Assembly: GCF_010907035.1 (NCBI RefSeq)
Contig: NZ_QUMK01000011.1
Coordinates: forward strand, 1-64,000
Source: Rhodopseudomonas sp. BR0M22
GTDB taxonomy: Bacteria; Pseudomonadota; Alphaproteobacteria; Rhizobiales; Xanthobacteraceae
Length of the DNA stretch: 64,000 nucleotides
Direction of reading: 5' to 3'
The first letter of the stretch is position 1. The number at the start of each line of letters is the position of its first letter. The notes under the pieces were generated by a model. That model did no database searches and was not told where the DNA came from. It saw only the letters and a program-made list of their open reading frames with translations. Below are positions 42,549 through 52,664 of the stretch, piece after piece. The translations under genes were made by a program, and so were the position numbers.

Positions 42549-43601
42549 ATGGATTTTAGGGGTAACATCATCGGGAGCCGGCTGCGCGGGGCGGCCCGTT
42601 GGGGAATGCTCGGCGTGTGCGTGGTGGCGCTCACCCAGCCTGCGGCCGCGCAATTATTCGGCGAACGGCCGCCACCGGTGCCGCCGGCCTCGGTCCCCGA
42701 GCCGCCCGCCGGTGGAGCGATCAGTCTGGCGCCACAGGGCGGCCCGGCCGCAGTGCCGAATCTCCCGGCGCCACTCACCCAGCCGCCGGTCGCCGCGGTC
42801 ACACCGCCGGCGGCGTCTCCGCTGCCGCCTGTGACCGCTGCTCCGCAGGGCGTGCTGGCGCTGACCGCGCGCTACGGCAAGGACCAGCCGGTGATCAACA
42901 GCGGCCTGGTCTGGCGTGTCTACTCCGATCGTCCCGACGAAAGTGGCTCGATCAAGCTGTTGCGCGAGGATCATGGCGCCACCCCGAACATTCTGCTGCC
43001 GCCGGGCAATTATGTCGTGCACGTCGCGCTCGGACTGGTCAGCGCGGTGCGGCCGGTGACGGTGAAAGCCGACACCGAACGCGAGAATTTCGTGCTTCCC
43101 GCCGGTGGTCTTCGGATCGAAGGCAAGGTCGGCGGTTCGCGAATTCCCTCCAACCAGATCTCGTTCACGATCTACAAGGGCAGCCAGTTCGACAACGCGC
43201 AGCGCGCGCCGCTGCTGCCGAACGTCGCGGCCGGCGATGTCGCGCTGGTGCCGGAAGGCACTTATTACATCGTCTCCAACTACGGCGACGCCAACTCGGT
43301 GGTGCGCTCCGACATCCGCGTCCAGGCCGGCAAGCTCACCGACGTCACCATTACCCACCGCGCCGCTGTGATCACCTTGAAGCTGGTGAGCGAGAAGGGC
43401 GGCGAAGCGCTCGCCAATACCTCGTGGTCGGTGCTGACGCCGGGCGGCGACGTCATCAAGGAATCGATCGGCGCCTTCCCGCGCGTGGTGCTGTCCGAAG
43501 GCGAGTACCGCGCCATCGCCAAGAACGAGGGCAAGGTGTTCGAGCGAGGCTTCAACGTCGTCAACGGTGTCGACGGCGAAGTCGAGGTGCTGGCGCGCTG
43601 A
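42549..43601 (+). CDS. secreted hypothetical protein with Pro-rich linker
   Basis: A 350-residue exported protein. The signal peptide (ARWGMLGVCVVALTQPAAAQ) is followed by a long Pro/Ala-rich linker (about 38-95) and then a beta-rich domain with three repeats of about 80 residues (from VLALTARYGKDQPVINSGL; TYYIVSNYGDANSVVRSDI; EYRAIAKNEGKVFERGFNVV). The last two resemble carboxypeptidase-regulatory-like beta sandwiches. No function is recognised. Located between the patatin and the GGDEF/EAL genes. Confidence 0.7.
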   Translation: MDFRGNIIGSRLRGAARWGMLGVCVVALTQPAAAQLFGERPPPVPPASVPEPPAGGAISLAPQGGPAAVPNLPAPLTQPPVAAVTPPAASPLPPVTAAPQGVLALTARYGKDQPVINSGLVWRVYSDRPDESGSIKLLREDHGATPNILLPPGNYVVHVALGLVSAVRPVTVKADTERENFVLPAGGLRIEGKVGGSRIPSNQISFTIYKGSQFDNAQRAPLLPNVAAGDVALVPEGTYYIVSNYGDANSVVRSDIRVQAGKLTDVTITHRAAVITLKLVSEKGGEALANTSWSVLTPGGDVIKESIGAFPRVVLSEGEYRAIAKNEGKVFERGFNVVNGVDGEVEVLAR

Positions 43602-43773
43602 GGCCTCGCGGCCGGCGAAGGCAGCGGCACCACAGTAGTGAACGCGAAGTAACCATTCCGCGACTTAAAACCTTCATAATCAGCGGTTTGCGCATCGCGG
43701 GGCGCTACGTTTACATCGTCTTAATCGGGAATAGCTCGACTGCGCCGCAGTATTCATCCGCGGGGCGCTACTC

Positions 43774-46248
43774 GTGTCGGCTGCCGTTCCTCAACTTTCC
43801 GAAAATTCGACCAGTCAGCTTGCTGCCGATTTAACCGTGCTGCAGCGCAAGTGGCACGCTGCAATTCAGCCCGGGCAGTCGCTGCCGAGCTACGAAGAGG
43901 TGATGCTGGGCAGCCTCGGCCGGCTCGCCGATCATCTGGTGCTGCTGGAGATCGACGGCGAGACACCCGAAGTCTCGCGCACCGGCCGCTATGCGCAGCA
44001 ATGGCTCGGCGACGAGCGCTGGGACATCCCGCTCGATGCGCTGTCGCCGGATTGCGGCACTGCGCTGGCGCAGGCCGCCTCGGGCGCGCTGCAGAACAAG
44101 CGGCCGCATCTCGGCACCGCGCATTGCGTTCGCGACGGCATCGTGCAGCGCTACACGCTGCTCGCGCTGCCGACCGCCTCGCGCTGGGGCGGCCCGCTGG
44201 TCGGCGTCTATGTCAACGAAGAGGCGCAGCGCTACAATCTCTTGGATGCGATCTTCTCCTCGACCGATGACGGCATCGTCGCGCTGACGGCGATCCGCGG
44301 CCCCGACCGCCGGCCGTTCGATTTTCAGATTGTGCACGTCAACCACGGTGCGTCGCAATTGCTGCGGCGGACGGTTGCCGAGCTGCGCTGGAGCCGGCTG
44401 TCGGTCGGACATCATCTGCTCTGCGCTCCAGACGTCGCCGGCCGACTGATCGATCTGGTCGATGCCGACGCCTGCATCACCTTCGCGGTCGACAGCGGCG
44501 ATCGCAATCTCAGCCTCAGCGCCACCGCGTTCGGCGATGTGGTGTCGGTGACGATCTCCGACGTCACCTCGCTGAAGAAGCGCGAGGAGTCGTTCCGTTT
44601 GCTGTTCGACGGCAACCCGATGCCGATGTGGGTGTTCGACGCCCAGACCTTCGAATTCCTCAGCGTCAACGACGCCGCGGTGGCGCATTACGGCTATCCG
44701 CGCGAGCGATTCCTGCGGATGTCGCTGCGCGAGATCTGGCCGCGCGAGGAGTGGATCGCGCATGGCCAGACGCTGCTGGAGATGCGCGACAGCTATCAGT
44801 CCGAAGGCAACTGGCGTCACGTCAAAGCCGACGGCTCCGAGATCCATGTGCTGACCTTCGGCCGCCCCGTGATGTTCGACGGCCGCGACGGCTTTCTGGT
44901 CGCCGTGGTCGACGTCACCGAGCGCCGCAAGGCCGAGGCCAAGATCGCCCACATGGCGCATCACGACGGGCTCACCAATCTGCCGAACCGCGCGCTGTAT
45001 CAGCAGCGGCTGGAGCAGGCGCTGGCGCAGGCGCGCGGCAGCGGCGCGATGGTCGCGGTGATGTGCGTCGACCTCGATCTGTTCAAGAACGTCAACGACT
45101 CGTTCGGCCATCCGATGGGCGACCGGCTGCTGCGGTGCGTTGCCGAGCGGCTGCGGCAGCAGGTCGGCGACGGCGATCTGGTGGCGCGGCTCGGCGGCGA
45201 CGAATTCGCGATCGTGTTGACCTCGCTGGCCACCCCGAACGAGGCCAGCAGTTTCGCGGCGCGACTGATCGAGATCCTCAGCGCGCCTTACGACATGGAC
45301 GGGCTCGAAGTGGTGATCGGCGCATCGGTCGGCATCGCGCTGGCGCCGTCCGACGGCGACGAATGCGAGGCGCTGTCGCGCAATGCCGACATGGCGCTGT
45401 ACCGGGCCAAGGCCGCGGGCGGCGGCTGCCATCATTTCTTCGAGAAGGAAATGGACCGCCAGGCGCAGATCCGGCGCGACATGGAGCTCGACCTGCGGCA
45501 GGCGTTCGCGCGCGGCGAGTTCGAACTGCACTATCAACCGCTGATCGACCTGGCCGAAGACCGCATCGGCGGCTTCGAGACGCTGCTGCGCTGGCGCCAT
45601 CCCGAGCGCGGCATGATCTCGCCGTCCGACTTCATCCCGGTGGCCGAAGACATCGGCCTGATCGTCGGCCTCGGCGAATGGGTGCTGCGGCAGGCGTGTC
45701 TGGAGGCCGCGTCGTGGCCGTCCGACGTCAAGGTCGCGGTCAATCTGTCGCCGGTGCAATTCCGCAGCCGCAACCTGGTGCAGGTGGTGATCTCGGCGCT
45801 GGCGCAATCGAGCCTGGTGCCGCACCGGCTCGAGCTGGAGATCACCGAGTCGCTGTTTCTCGCCGACAGCGAGGCGAACCTTGCGACCCTGCATCAGCTC
45901 CGCAGCCTCGGGGTGCGGATATCGATGGACGATTTCGGCACCGGCTATTCGTCGCTCAGCTACTTACGCAGTTTCCCGTTCGACAAGATCAAGATCGACC
46001 GTTCGTTCGTGAAGGATCTGACCGAGCGGCCGGATTGCCTGGCGATCGTCCGGGCCATTGCCGGGCTCGGGCGGAGCCTCGACATCACCACGCTCGCCGA
46101 AGGTGTCGAGACCATCGAGCAGCTCGATGCGCTGCGCGCTGAAGGCTGCCACGAGGTGCAAGGATTCCTGTTCAGTCCGGCGCGGCCGGCTGCGGAGATC
46201 GCCGGGCTGCTGATGCGGTTTGGACGACGGGCCTCGCAGGCGGCGTAG
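43774..46248 (+). CDS. PAS-GGDEF-EAL protein (diguanylate cyclase/phosphodiesterase)
   Basis: An 824-residue signalling protein. An N-terminal PAS_5-like region (about 10-145, QPGQSLPSYEEVMLGSLGRL) is followed by a PAS domain (about 148-260), a second PAS (FRLLFDGNPMPMWVFDAQTF, from about 272), the cyclase domain with intact RLGGDEFAIVL (about 470-480), and an EAL-type domain. The EAL motif reads ETLLRW, but DDFGTGYSSLSYL, KIKIDRSFV and LAEGVETIEQL are complete, so phosphodiesterase activity is likely. The RxxD inhibitory site before GGDEF is absent. Start is GTG at 43774. It sets c-di-GMP levels in response to an unknown signal. Confidence 0.92.
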   Translation: MSAAVPQLSENSTSQLAADLTVLQRKWHAAIQPGQSLPSYEEVMLGSLGRLADHLVLLEIDGETPEVSRTGRYAQQWLGDERWDIPLDALSPDCGTALAQAASGALQNKRPHLGTAHCVRDGIVQRYTLLALPTASRWGGPLVGVYVNEEAQRYNLLDAIFSSTDDGIVALTAIRGPDRRPFDFQIVHVNHGASQLLRRTVAELRWSRLSVGHHLLCAPDVAGRLIDLVDADACITFAVDSGDRNLSLSATAFGDVVSVTISDVTSLKKREESFRLLFDGNPMPMWVFDAQTFEFLSVNDAAVAHYGYPRERFLRMSLREIWPREEWIAHGQTLLEMRDSYQSEGNWRHVKADGSEIHVLTFGRPVMFDGRDGFLVAVVDVTERRKAEAKIAHMAHHDGLTNLPNRALYQQRLEQALAQARGSGAMVAVMCVDLDLFKNVNDSFGHPMGDRLLRCVAERLRQQVGDGDLVARLGGDEFAIVLTSLATPNEASSFAARLIEILSAPYDMDGLEVVIGASVGIALAPSDGDECEALSRNADMALYRAKAAGGGCHHFFEKEMDRQAQIRRDMELDLRQAFARGEFELHYQPLIDLAEDRIGGFETLLRWRHPERGMISPSDFIPVAEDIGLIVGLGEWVLRQACLEAASWPSDVKVAVNLSPVQFRSRNLVQVVISALAQSSLVPHRLELEITESLFLADSEANLATLHQLRSLGVRISMDDFGTGYSSLSYLRSFPFDKIKIDRSFVKDLTERPDCLAIVRAIAGLGRSLDITTLAEGVETIEQLDALRAEGCHEVQGFLFSPARPAAEIAGLLMRFGRRASQAA

Positions 46249-46317
46249 AACTCACCAAACCGTCAGCCGACGCCGTCGCTCTCTTTGCCTGCGCGCGGGG
46301 AGAGGCGCCGTCGAGGC

Positions 46318-46881
46318 TCAGAACCTCGTCACCACCTCCGACAGCGTCGGGCGCGGCCGATCCTCGATGTCTTTCGGACGGGTGCCGATGTGGATGAAGC
46401 CGGCGAGCTTTTCGTCGCCGCGCAGGCCGAGGCCGCTCAGCACTTCGGGATCGAACGCGATCCAGCCGGTCAGCCAGTTGGCGCCGTAGCCGAGCGCGGT
46501 GGCGGCCGAGACGATGTTCATGCAGCTCGCGCCGGCGGACAGTTCCTGCTCCCAGACCGGCACCTTGGGGTGCGGCTTCGGCGACGACACCACCGCGATC
46601 ACCAGCGGAGCTTCCAACAGTCGCGCCTTCTCGGCGGCGATCTCGGCCGCGGTTGCGCCAGGGTTCTTGCGAGCGAACACGTCGGCGATCACCTCGCCGG
46701 CGCGGGCGCGGGCATCGCCTTCGAACACGATGAACCGCCACGGCGCGATCTTGCCGTGGTCCGGCACCCGTGCGCCGATCGTCAGGATCGTTTCGAGCTG
46801 GTCGGGCGAGGGACCGGGGCCAGTCATCTCGCGCGGTTTCACCGAGCGGCGGGTTTCGAGGAAGGAAATGACGTCCGACAT
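46318..46881 (-). CDS. nitroreductase family flavoprotein
   Basis: A 187-residue FMN enzyme of the YdjA-like nitroreductase group: an N-terminal RRSVKPREM, the FMN-binding stretch LTIGARVPDHGKIAPWRFIV, and SAATALGYGANWLTGW with a C-terminal GTRPKDIEDRPRP. It reduces nitro compounds or quinones with NAD(P)H. The start is ATG 46881 (MSDVISFLETRRS). The true substrate is unknown. Confidence 0.88.
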   Translation of the reverse strand: MSDVISFLETRRSVKPREMTGPGPSPDQLETILTIGARVPDHGKIAPWRFIVFEGDARARAGEVIADVFARKNPGATAAEIAAEKARLLEAPLVIAVVSSPKPHPKVPVWEQELSAGASCMNIVSAATALGYGANWLTGWIAFDPEVLSGLGLRGDEKLAGFIHIGTRPKDIEDRPRPTLSEVVTRF

Positions 46882-47172
46882 GGCGTGGCTCCGGCGATCG
46901 GGTCGCATGATGATCGGTGGACCTTCTAGCAGAGAACACGCGTCCGATCGACTGCCGGAGCGCGTTTCAGAGAGCTTCCAACAAGTCGCGATGCCGTTTC
47001 ACGGATCGCGCGCGGTGGTTGGCAGTGCCTGCGGCACAAGGATTTCAGAAGTTTAATGAAACGCGGCCGGTAGTCCGGCCGTTGTCCGGGCGAACTCGAC
47101 ATCGTGGGTTCTGCCGACCGATCACCGGAAGTCGATGACCGCGTTCGACAGCTAATTTGAGGAGAAACGATC

Positions 47173-47982
47173 ATGCTTCGTGTCAGAACAACGCTCATCG
47201 CCACCGCTCTCGCAACCACCGCCCTCTGCGGCGCCGTCTATGCGGCGGATCACCAGCCTGCTCCGGATCACGTCGCCGCGCAGGACTTCTCCAAGCTGTC
47301 GAAGGACGGCTTCAACGCATTCCAGGACATCCGCGAGGCGCGGCTGGCGCTGTTCAACGGCAAGCCCGAGGCGGCGCGCAAGGACGTCAACAAGGCGATG
47401 GAGTCGCTCGAGAAGAGCAAGACCGACGACTCGGTGTTTCTGAAGGCCGAGGCCGACATGAAGCTGATCCCGCCGACCGCCGACAAGTCGCAGCAATCCG
47501 ATCATCAGAGCACGGCCTCGACCACGCCGGTGAAGTGGCTGCCGATCAACGGCACGATCACGGTGCAGGAAGACTACTCGGCCGTGCCTGCCAAGGTGGC
47601 CGCGATGAAGACCGCGAATTCGCAGCTCAAGGCCGGTAAGCAGAAGGAGGCGCTCGAGACGTTGAAGATGAACGACGTCAACGTCGCGGTCTCGCTCGAA
47701 GTTGCTCCGGTCGACGCCACCCTGAAGGGGGTTGATCAGGCGTCCAAGCTGCTCGATGCCGGCAAGTACTACGAGGCTAACGGCGCGCTGATGCAGGTCG
47801 AGAACGGCGTCCGCTACTCGGTGGTCGATATCCAGGACAAGGCGCAGCCGCACACGGCGGCCAACACCGCGGCTCCGGCCGCGAAGGCCGCGCCGACCAC
47901 CAGCGGCCAGGCGAGCGCCAAGCCCGCGGCGGCTAGCCCGTCCGCGACCACGCCGTCGCCGGCAAGCTCGCCGACCCATTGA
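47173..47982 (+). CDS. YfdX family periplasmic protein
   Basis: A 269-residue exported protein with a signal peptide (LIATALATTALCGAVYAAD). The YfdX-like core covers about 38-225: FSKLSKDGFNAFQDIREAR, GKPEAARKDVNKAMESLEK and WLPINGTITVQEDYSAVPAK. It ends in an Ala/Pro-rich tail of about 45 residues. YfdX proteins in enterobacteria form oligomers linked to acid and virulence stress; the role here is unknown. AGGAGAAACG precedes the ATG. Confidence 0.85.
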   Translation: MLRVRTTLIATALATTALCGAVYAADHQPAPDHVAAQDFSKLSKDGFNAFQDIREARLALFNGKPEAARKDVNKAMESLEKSKTDDSVFLKAEADMKLIPPTADKSQQSDHQSTASTTPVKWLPINGTITVQEDYSAVPAKVAAMKTANSQLKAGKQKEALETLKMNDVNVAVSLEVAPVDATLKGVDQASKLLDAGKYYEANGALMQVENGVRYSVVDIQDKAQPHTAANTAAPAAKAAPTTSGQASAKPAAASPSATTPSPASSPTH

Positions 47983-48137
47983 TGATCGTTACGGTCGAAG
48001 CGACGGATGATCTCCGGCCGTCGCTTCGACCCGCTCCGGCAGGCGGCGGCATTTGCAGGGACGCGGGTTGCTTCTGCAATGCCGCTGCCGCCGGTCGGGT
48101 GAGCGAGGGCAGGTCGCCCCCGCTCGAGGCTGTCGGC

Positions 48138-50216
48138 TTACTCGGCCGCGACGGCAGGCGAGGCGTGCATCCGCTTCACATCGGGCGGGGTCGCCTCGTC
48201 GACCAGTGCGGCGATGGCTTCGTCGGTGGGCATCACCTTCTGGCCCTCGCTGCCGAGGCGGCGGACGGAGACCGAGTGGCTCTCGGCTTCCTTCTTGCCG
48301 ACCACCAACAGGGCGGGGACCTTGGCGAGCGAATGCTCGCGCACCTTGAAGTTGATCTTCTCGTTGCGCAGATCGATGTCGGCACGCAGGCCTGCCTTAC
48401 GCAGCGCCGCCAGCACCTTCTTGGCGTAGTCGTCGCCTTCCGACGTGATCGTGGTGACGACGACCTGCACCGGCGCCAGCCACAGCGGGAAGTTGCCGGC
48501 GTAGTGCTCGATCAGGATGCCGGTGAAGCGCTCCATCGAGCCGCAGATCGCCCGATGCACCATCACCGGCGCCTTCTTGGCGCCGTCGGCGTCGATGTAG
48601 AATGCGCCGAACCGCTCCGGCAGGTTGAAGTCGACCTGCGTGGTGCCGCACTGCCAGTCGCGGCCGATCGCGTCGCGCAGCACGTATTCGAACTTCGGCC
48701 CGTAGAAGGCGCCTTCGCCCGGGTTGATCTCGGTCTTGATGCGGTTGCCGCCCTTGGCCTTGATTTCGGACAGCACCGTAGCCATCACGCGCTCGGCGTG
48801 GTCCCACATCTCGTCGGTGCCGACGCGCTTTTCGGGGCGGGTCGACAGCTTTACCGTCAACTCGCCTTCGAAGCCGAAGTCGGAATAGGTCGACAGGATC
48901 AGATCGTTGATCTTGATGCACTCGTCGGCGAGCTGCGCCTCGGTGCAGAACACGTGCGCGTCGTCCTGGGTGAAGCCGCGCACCCGCATCAGGCCGTGCA
49001 TCGCGCCCGACGGCTCGTAGCGATGCACCACGCCGAACTCGGCCATCCGCAGCGGCAGGTCGCGGTAGCTCTTCAGGCCGTGCTTGAAGATCTGAACATG
49101 GCCCGGGCAGTTCATCGGCTTCAACGCGAACCAGCGCTTGTCCTCGGCGTCCTCGCCGGCGGACTGCGCCGCGAACATGTTCTCGCGGTACCACTCCCAA
49201 TGGCCCGAGGTCTCCCACAGTACCTTGTCGAGGATCTGCGGCGCGTTGACCTCGTCGTAGTCGCCGGCCAGGCGCCGGCGCATGTAGCCGACCAGTGACT
49301 GGAACAGGCTCCAGCCCTTGGCGTGCCAGAACACGACGCCCGGACCTTCCTCCTGGAAGTGGAACAGGTCGAGTTCACGGCCGAGCTTGCGGTGGTCGCG
49401 CTTCTCGGCTTCCTCGATCTGATGCAGGTAGGTGTCGAGGTCTTCCTGCTTGGCCCAGGCGGTACCATAGATGCGGGTCAGCATCGGGTTGTTGGAATCG
49501 CCGCGCCAATAGGCGCCGGCCACCTTCATCAGCTTGAAGGCGGTGCCGATCTTGCCGGTCGAGGTCATGTGCGGGCCGCGGCACAGATCGAACCACTCGC
49601 CCTGCTTGTAGATCTTGATGGTCTGGTCTTCCGGAATGGCGTCGACCAGCTCGACCTTGAACGCTTCGCCGTTGTCGGCGAACACCTTCTTGGCTTCGTC
49701 GCGGGTCCAGACTTCCTTGGTGAACGGTTTGTCGCGCGCGATGATCTCGCGCATCTTCTTCTCGATCGCGGCGAAGTCTTCCGGGGTGAACGGCTCGTTG
49801 CGGAAGAAGTCGTAGTAGAAGCCGTTCTCGATGGTCGGGCCGATGGTCACCTGGGTGCCCGGCCACAGGCTCTGCACCGCTTCGGCGAGCACGTGGGCGC
49901 AATCGTGCCGGATCAATTCCAGCGCGCGCGCATCGTCACGGGCCACGAAATCGATCGCGGCGTTGTCGTCGATCGGATCGGCGAGATCGGTCAGCGTGCC
50001 GTTCAGCGCCATCACGACGGTGCGCTTGGCGAGCGAGGGCGAAATGCCCTTGGCGATATCGAGCCCGGTAGTGCCGCGCGGATATTCGCGGGTCTTGCCG
50101 TCGGGGAAGGTGATGGTGATCTGGTCCATGGGGGCCACCGGCTTGAGGTTGGAGAGGGTGTACTGGAAGCCGGAGGTGGACGCGGAAGGCTTGTCGCCCG
50201 AAGTCTTGTCGGTCAT
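48138..50216 (-). CDS. thrS: threonyl-tRNA synthetase
   Basis: A 692-residue class II synthetase that charges tRNA-Thr. Order: an N-terminal TGS domain ([19 protein letters not shown], from about 30), the editing domain with [12 protein letters not shown] (about 108) and [12 protein letters not shown], the catalytic domain with zinc site [16 protein letters not shown] and the class II motifs, and the anticodon-binding C-terminus. GAGGAG lies seven bases before the ATG at 50216, which gives a 29-residue extension before the usual start MDQITI (50129). The frame continues to 50873 only as antisense of the next gene. Confidence 0.96.
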   Translation of the reverse strand: MTDKTSGDKPSASTSGFQYTLSNLKPVAPMDQITITFPDGKTREYPRGTTGLDIAKGISPSLAKRTVVMALNGTLTDLADPIDDNAAIDFVARDDARALELIRHDCAHVLAEAVQSLWPGTQVTIGPTIENGFYYDFFRNEPFTPEDFAAIEKKMREIIARDKPFTKEVWTRDEAKKVFADNGEAFKVELVDAIPEDQTIKIYKQGEWFDLCRGPHMTSTGKIGTAFKLMKVAGAYWRGDSNNPMLTRIYGTAWAKQEDLDTYLHQIEEAEKRDHRKLGRELDLFHFQEEGPGVVFWHAKGWSLFQSLVGYMRRRLAGDYDEVNAPQILDKVLWETSGHWEWYRENMFAAQSAGEDAEDKRWFALKPMNCPGHVQIFKHGLKSYRDLPLRMAEFGVVHRYEPSGAMHGLMRVRGFTQDDAHVFCTEAQLADECIKINDLILSTYSDFGFEGELTVKLSTRPEKRVGTDEMWDHAERVMATVLSEIKAKGGNRIKTEINPGEGAFYGPKFEYVLRDAIGRDWQCGTTQVDFNLPERFGAFYIDADGAKKAPVMVHRAICGSMERFTGILIEHYAGNFPLWLAPVQVVVTTITSEGDDYAKKVLAALRKAGLRADIDLRNEKINFKVREHSLAKVPALLVVGKKEAESHSVSVRRLGSEGQKVMPTDEAIAALVDEATPPDVKRMHASPAVAAE

Positions 50217-50368
50217 CGGAAGGCTCCTCTGGCTCACTCCTGCGTACGAGCGCAGGTAAGCGGAAAGGGGCTGTATAGCAGGGGAATCGGACGATTCAAG
50301 GAACCCGGACCCCGCGGCGGCGCGCATTTCGCCCGCTGGTGTCGCGGAGGATGCGCGGTCGCTCAGAA

Positions 50369-50390
50369 TTTTAATGCACTTGCATTTAAA
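50369..50390. promoter_or_regulatory. palindromic operator upstream of the MFS gene
   Basis: AATGCA-CT-TGCATT (50373-50386) is perfect and extends with TTT/AAA to about 22 bases with one mismatch per side. It ends 15 bases before the GTG start at 50406 and overlaps the likely promoter. It is probably a repressor site; the regulator is not next to it. Confidence 0.55.
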
Positions 50391-50405
50391 GCCTGCTAGC
50401 CTCTG

Positions 50406-51557
50406 GTGGTGTCCCGCTCGTTTGCCCCCACCGCCCTGATGCTCGGCAATTTCGTCACCGGAACCTCGGTTCTGGCGCCGGCCGGCATGTTGCCGGATCT
50501 GGCGGCTGGGCTCGAGGTGACGATCCGCGATGCCGGGCTGCTGATCACCTTCGGGGCGATCGTGCTGTGCATCGGCTCGCCGCTCACCGCCTGGCTGACC
50601 AGCCGGATCGACCGCCGGCTGCTGCTGACGACGACGCTGGCGGTGCTGGCGCTCGGCAATCTCGCCTCCGCCTTTGCGCCGAACTATACCGTGCTGCTGG
50701 TGCTGCGGCTGGCGATGCTGTCGGTCGGCGCGCTGTACACGCCGCAGGCCGCCGGCGCGGTGGCGCTGATCGTGCCGCCGGAGAACCGCGGCGGCACCAT
50801 GGCCTATGTGTTTCTCGGCTGGTCGCTGGCGGTGGCACTCGGCGTACCGCTGGTCACCTTCGCGGCCGATCATGCCGGTTGGCGCGGCGCCTATCTCACC
50901 GTCGGCGGCATCGGGCTGATCAGCTTCATCCTGTTATGGCTGCGACTGCCGGGCGGTCTGACGGCGGCGCCGGTGAGCCTGCGCACCTGGGCCGCCGTGG
51001 GGCGCAACCGCCGCATCCTGACGCTGCTCGGGGTGTCGTCGCTGCAGACCTCCGGGCAGTTCGTGGTGTTCACTTTCTTCGGGCCGCTGCTCACCGGCCT
51101 GACCGGCGCCGGACCGCGAGAGATCGCGCTGGTGTTCGCGATCTACGGCGTCTGCGGCTTCGTCGGCAACATCGTCGCGAGTCGAATTGTCGACGGCTGG
51201 GGCGCGTATCGCACCTCGGCGCTGTTCACCTCGCTGATGCTCGCCGGCGTCGCCGGCTGGACGTTCGCGGCCGGTCATTTCGCCGTGATGGCCGCTGCTG
51301 TGGCGGTGTGGGGGCTGGGCTTTGCGGCCTCGAACTCGATGCAGCAGGTGCGCTTGGTCACGGCCGATCCGATGCTCGCCGGCGCGACGGTGTCGTTGAA
51401 TACGTCGGTCCTGTATGTCGGCCAGGCGGTCGGCTCTGCGATCGGCGGCACACTGTTCGCCGCCGGGCTGCTGCACGTCAACGGCTACGTCTCCACCGCG
51501 GTACTGGCTCTGGCGCTGTGCATGGTGGTGCTTGCGACCCGCGACCGCAACGCTTGA
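50406..51557 (+). CDS. MFS transporter (drug/metabolite efflux type)
   Basis: A 383-residue major facilitator with about twelve membrane helices. The helix 2-3 loop is seen as [19 protein letters not shown] (about 58-76). The pattern resembles AraJ/YdhP-like efflux proteins of the DHA1 group. Substrate unknown. Start GTG 50406 (translated [12 protein letters not shown] after a Val). An operator palindrome precedes it. The final 80 bases overlap a doubtful opposite frame. Confidence 0.88.
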   Translation: MVSRSFAPTALMLGNFVTGTSVLAPAGMLPDLAAGLEVTIRDAGLLITFGAIVLCIGSPLTAWLTSRIDRRLLLTTTLAVLALGNLASAFAPNYTVLLVLRLAMLSVGALYTPQAAGAVALIVPPENRGGTMAYVFLGWSLAVALGVPLVTFAADHAGWRGAYLTVGGIGLISFILLWLRLPGGLTAAPVSLRTWAAVGRNRRILTLLGVSSLQTSGQFVVFTFFGPLLTGLTGAGPREIALVFAIYGVCGFVGNIVASRIVDGWGAYRTSALFTSLMLAGVAGWTFAAGHFAVMAAAVAVWGLGFAASNSMQQVRLVTADPMLAGATVSLNTSVLYVGQAVGSAIGGTLFAAGLLHVNGYVSTAVLALALCMVVLATRDRNA

Positions 51558-51774
51558 GCGCGCCGCAGCCGCATCGCGCCGCGCTCCGACGTCTCACATA
51601 GTTGATCACGCCGAGCAGCAGGCGCGTGCCGATCAGCACTGGCGCGTGGGTCGGTGAGGCGTGCGGCGGGATCAGCACCGCGATCGCGGTGAAGGCGATG
51701 CAGATGTGCAGCGCCAGCCGGCGGCGCAGCGACAGGGCGGGGGCAGGCGAGGCATCGATCGAACGGACGGCCAT
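51478..51774 (-). CDS. doubtful small membrane protein
   Basis: A 98-residue frame with one hydrophobic helix (LALHICIAFTAIAVLIPP, about 20-37) in the first 65 residues and a low-complexity basic tail. GGAG precedes its ATG. The last 80 bases are antisense to the MFS gene, which is suspicious. It may be a real small protein that ends in overlap or just an open frame. Confidence 0.35.
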   Translation of the reverse strand: MAVRSIDASPAPALSLRRRLALHICIAFTAIAVLIPPHASPTHAPVLIGTRLLLGVINYVRRRSAARCGCGALKRCGRGSQAPPCTAPEPVPRWRRSR

Positions 51775-51918
51775 GGGAGTCTCCAGGCTGATCCGCGATC
51801 GGCGGCGTCATCAGCGCACGCCGACCGCGATGGATCGGGACGTGCGTTGATTGACGTTGAACGCTTACGGCCGGCGTTGCCGGCGGCAGACCGCGGGGCG
51901 CGCGCCCCGTCGGAAGTA

Positions 51919-52569
51919 TCAGCCGAGCCGCATCGACAGCTCGACATCGCCGGCGAACGGCACCGACAGATAGCCGTTCGCCGGATCGCGCACCCTGGCG
52001 AGATAGTCCGGGCAGTGATCGGCGTTGTCGGCGACGATCAGCGCGCCGGGGGACAGACGGCTTTCGAGCCGGTCGAGAATGTCGGCGTACAGCGCCTTGG
52101 CGCCGTCGAGCAGCACCAGATCGATGCGGTCGGGCAGATCCTTGCTGAGCGTCTGCAGCGCATCGCCTTCGCGGAATTCGACCAGATCGGCGAGATCGCC
52201 GGCTTCGAGATTGGCTTCGGCGCGGACCAGCTTGGCGTGCTCGAACTCGGTGGTGATCAGCCGGCCGCCGCCATTGTCGCGCAGCGCGGCGGCAAGGTGC
52301 AGCGTCGAAATCCCGAATGAGGTGCCGAACTCGACGATGGTCCGGGCGCGGCAGCTTCGTGCCAGCATGTAGAGCAGTACGCCGGTCTCGGGCGACACGG
52401 CGAGGGCGTAGTCTTTCAGCCGCCCGTACAGCGTCGCGTAGTCGGTCTTGCTCCGCATCATCGGCAGTGTGCCCGGCGGGAGCTGATCGAGCTGCGGCTG
52501 TGCGGCCTGGGCTTCGTCGAACAGCCGCGCCAGCAGCGGGGCCAGCGGTGAGGTGGTGAGGGTGGTCAT
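51919..52569 (-). CDS. class I SAM-dependent O-methyltransferase
   Basis: A 216-residue O-methyltransferase (family 3/caffeoyl-CoA type). The SAM-binding region is IVEFGTSFGISTLHLAAAL (about 72-90), with LITTEFEHAKLVRAEANL then DLVLLDGAKALYADIL and a third block ALIVADNADHC for metal/substrate. The start is ATG 52569 after GGAG. It is divergent from a TetR gene across a palindrome, so it is probably controlled by that regulator. The substrate is unknown. Confidence 0.87.
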   Translation of the reverse strand: MTTLTTSPLAPLLARLFDEAQAAQPQLDQLPPGTLPMMRSKTDYATLYGRLKDYALAVSPETGVLLYMLARSCRARTIVEFGTSFGISTLHLAAALRDNGGGRLITTEFEHAKLVRAEANLEAGDLADLVEFREGDALQTLSKDLPDRIDLVLLDGAKALYADILDRLESRLSPGALIVADNADHCPDYLARVRDPANGYLSVPFAGDVELSMRLG

Positions 52570-52616
52570 GGCGAACTCCAAAGGGAGTGATCAGCGCGAT
52601 GTTGCGCGTCCTCAGA

Positions 52617-52638
52617 AATACGAATAAATATTCGCATT
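52617..52638. promoter_or_regulatory. candidate TetR operator between methyltransferase and tetR
   Basis: CGAATA-AA-TATTCG (52621-52634) is perfect, with further AAT/ATT pairing outside to about 22 bases. It lies in the 95-base gap between divergent genes, AT-rich against a GC-rich background. Confidence 0.6.
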
Positions 52639-52664
52639 CGCTAATCGCATTCCCCGAGGCGCCG

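Noticed and set aside
43831-45894. 687-codon minus-strand frame
   Set aside because: Fully antisense to the GGDEF/EAL gene; Arg/His/Gln-rich composition typical of shadow frames.
50217-50873. N-terminal extension of thrS to 911 residues
   Set aside because: It is antisense to the MFS gene and lacks homology; a good ribosome site marks the start at 50216.
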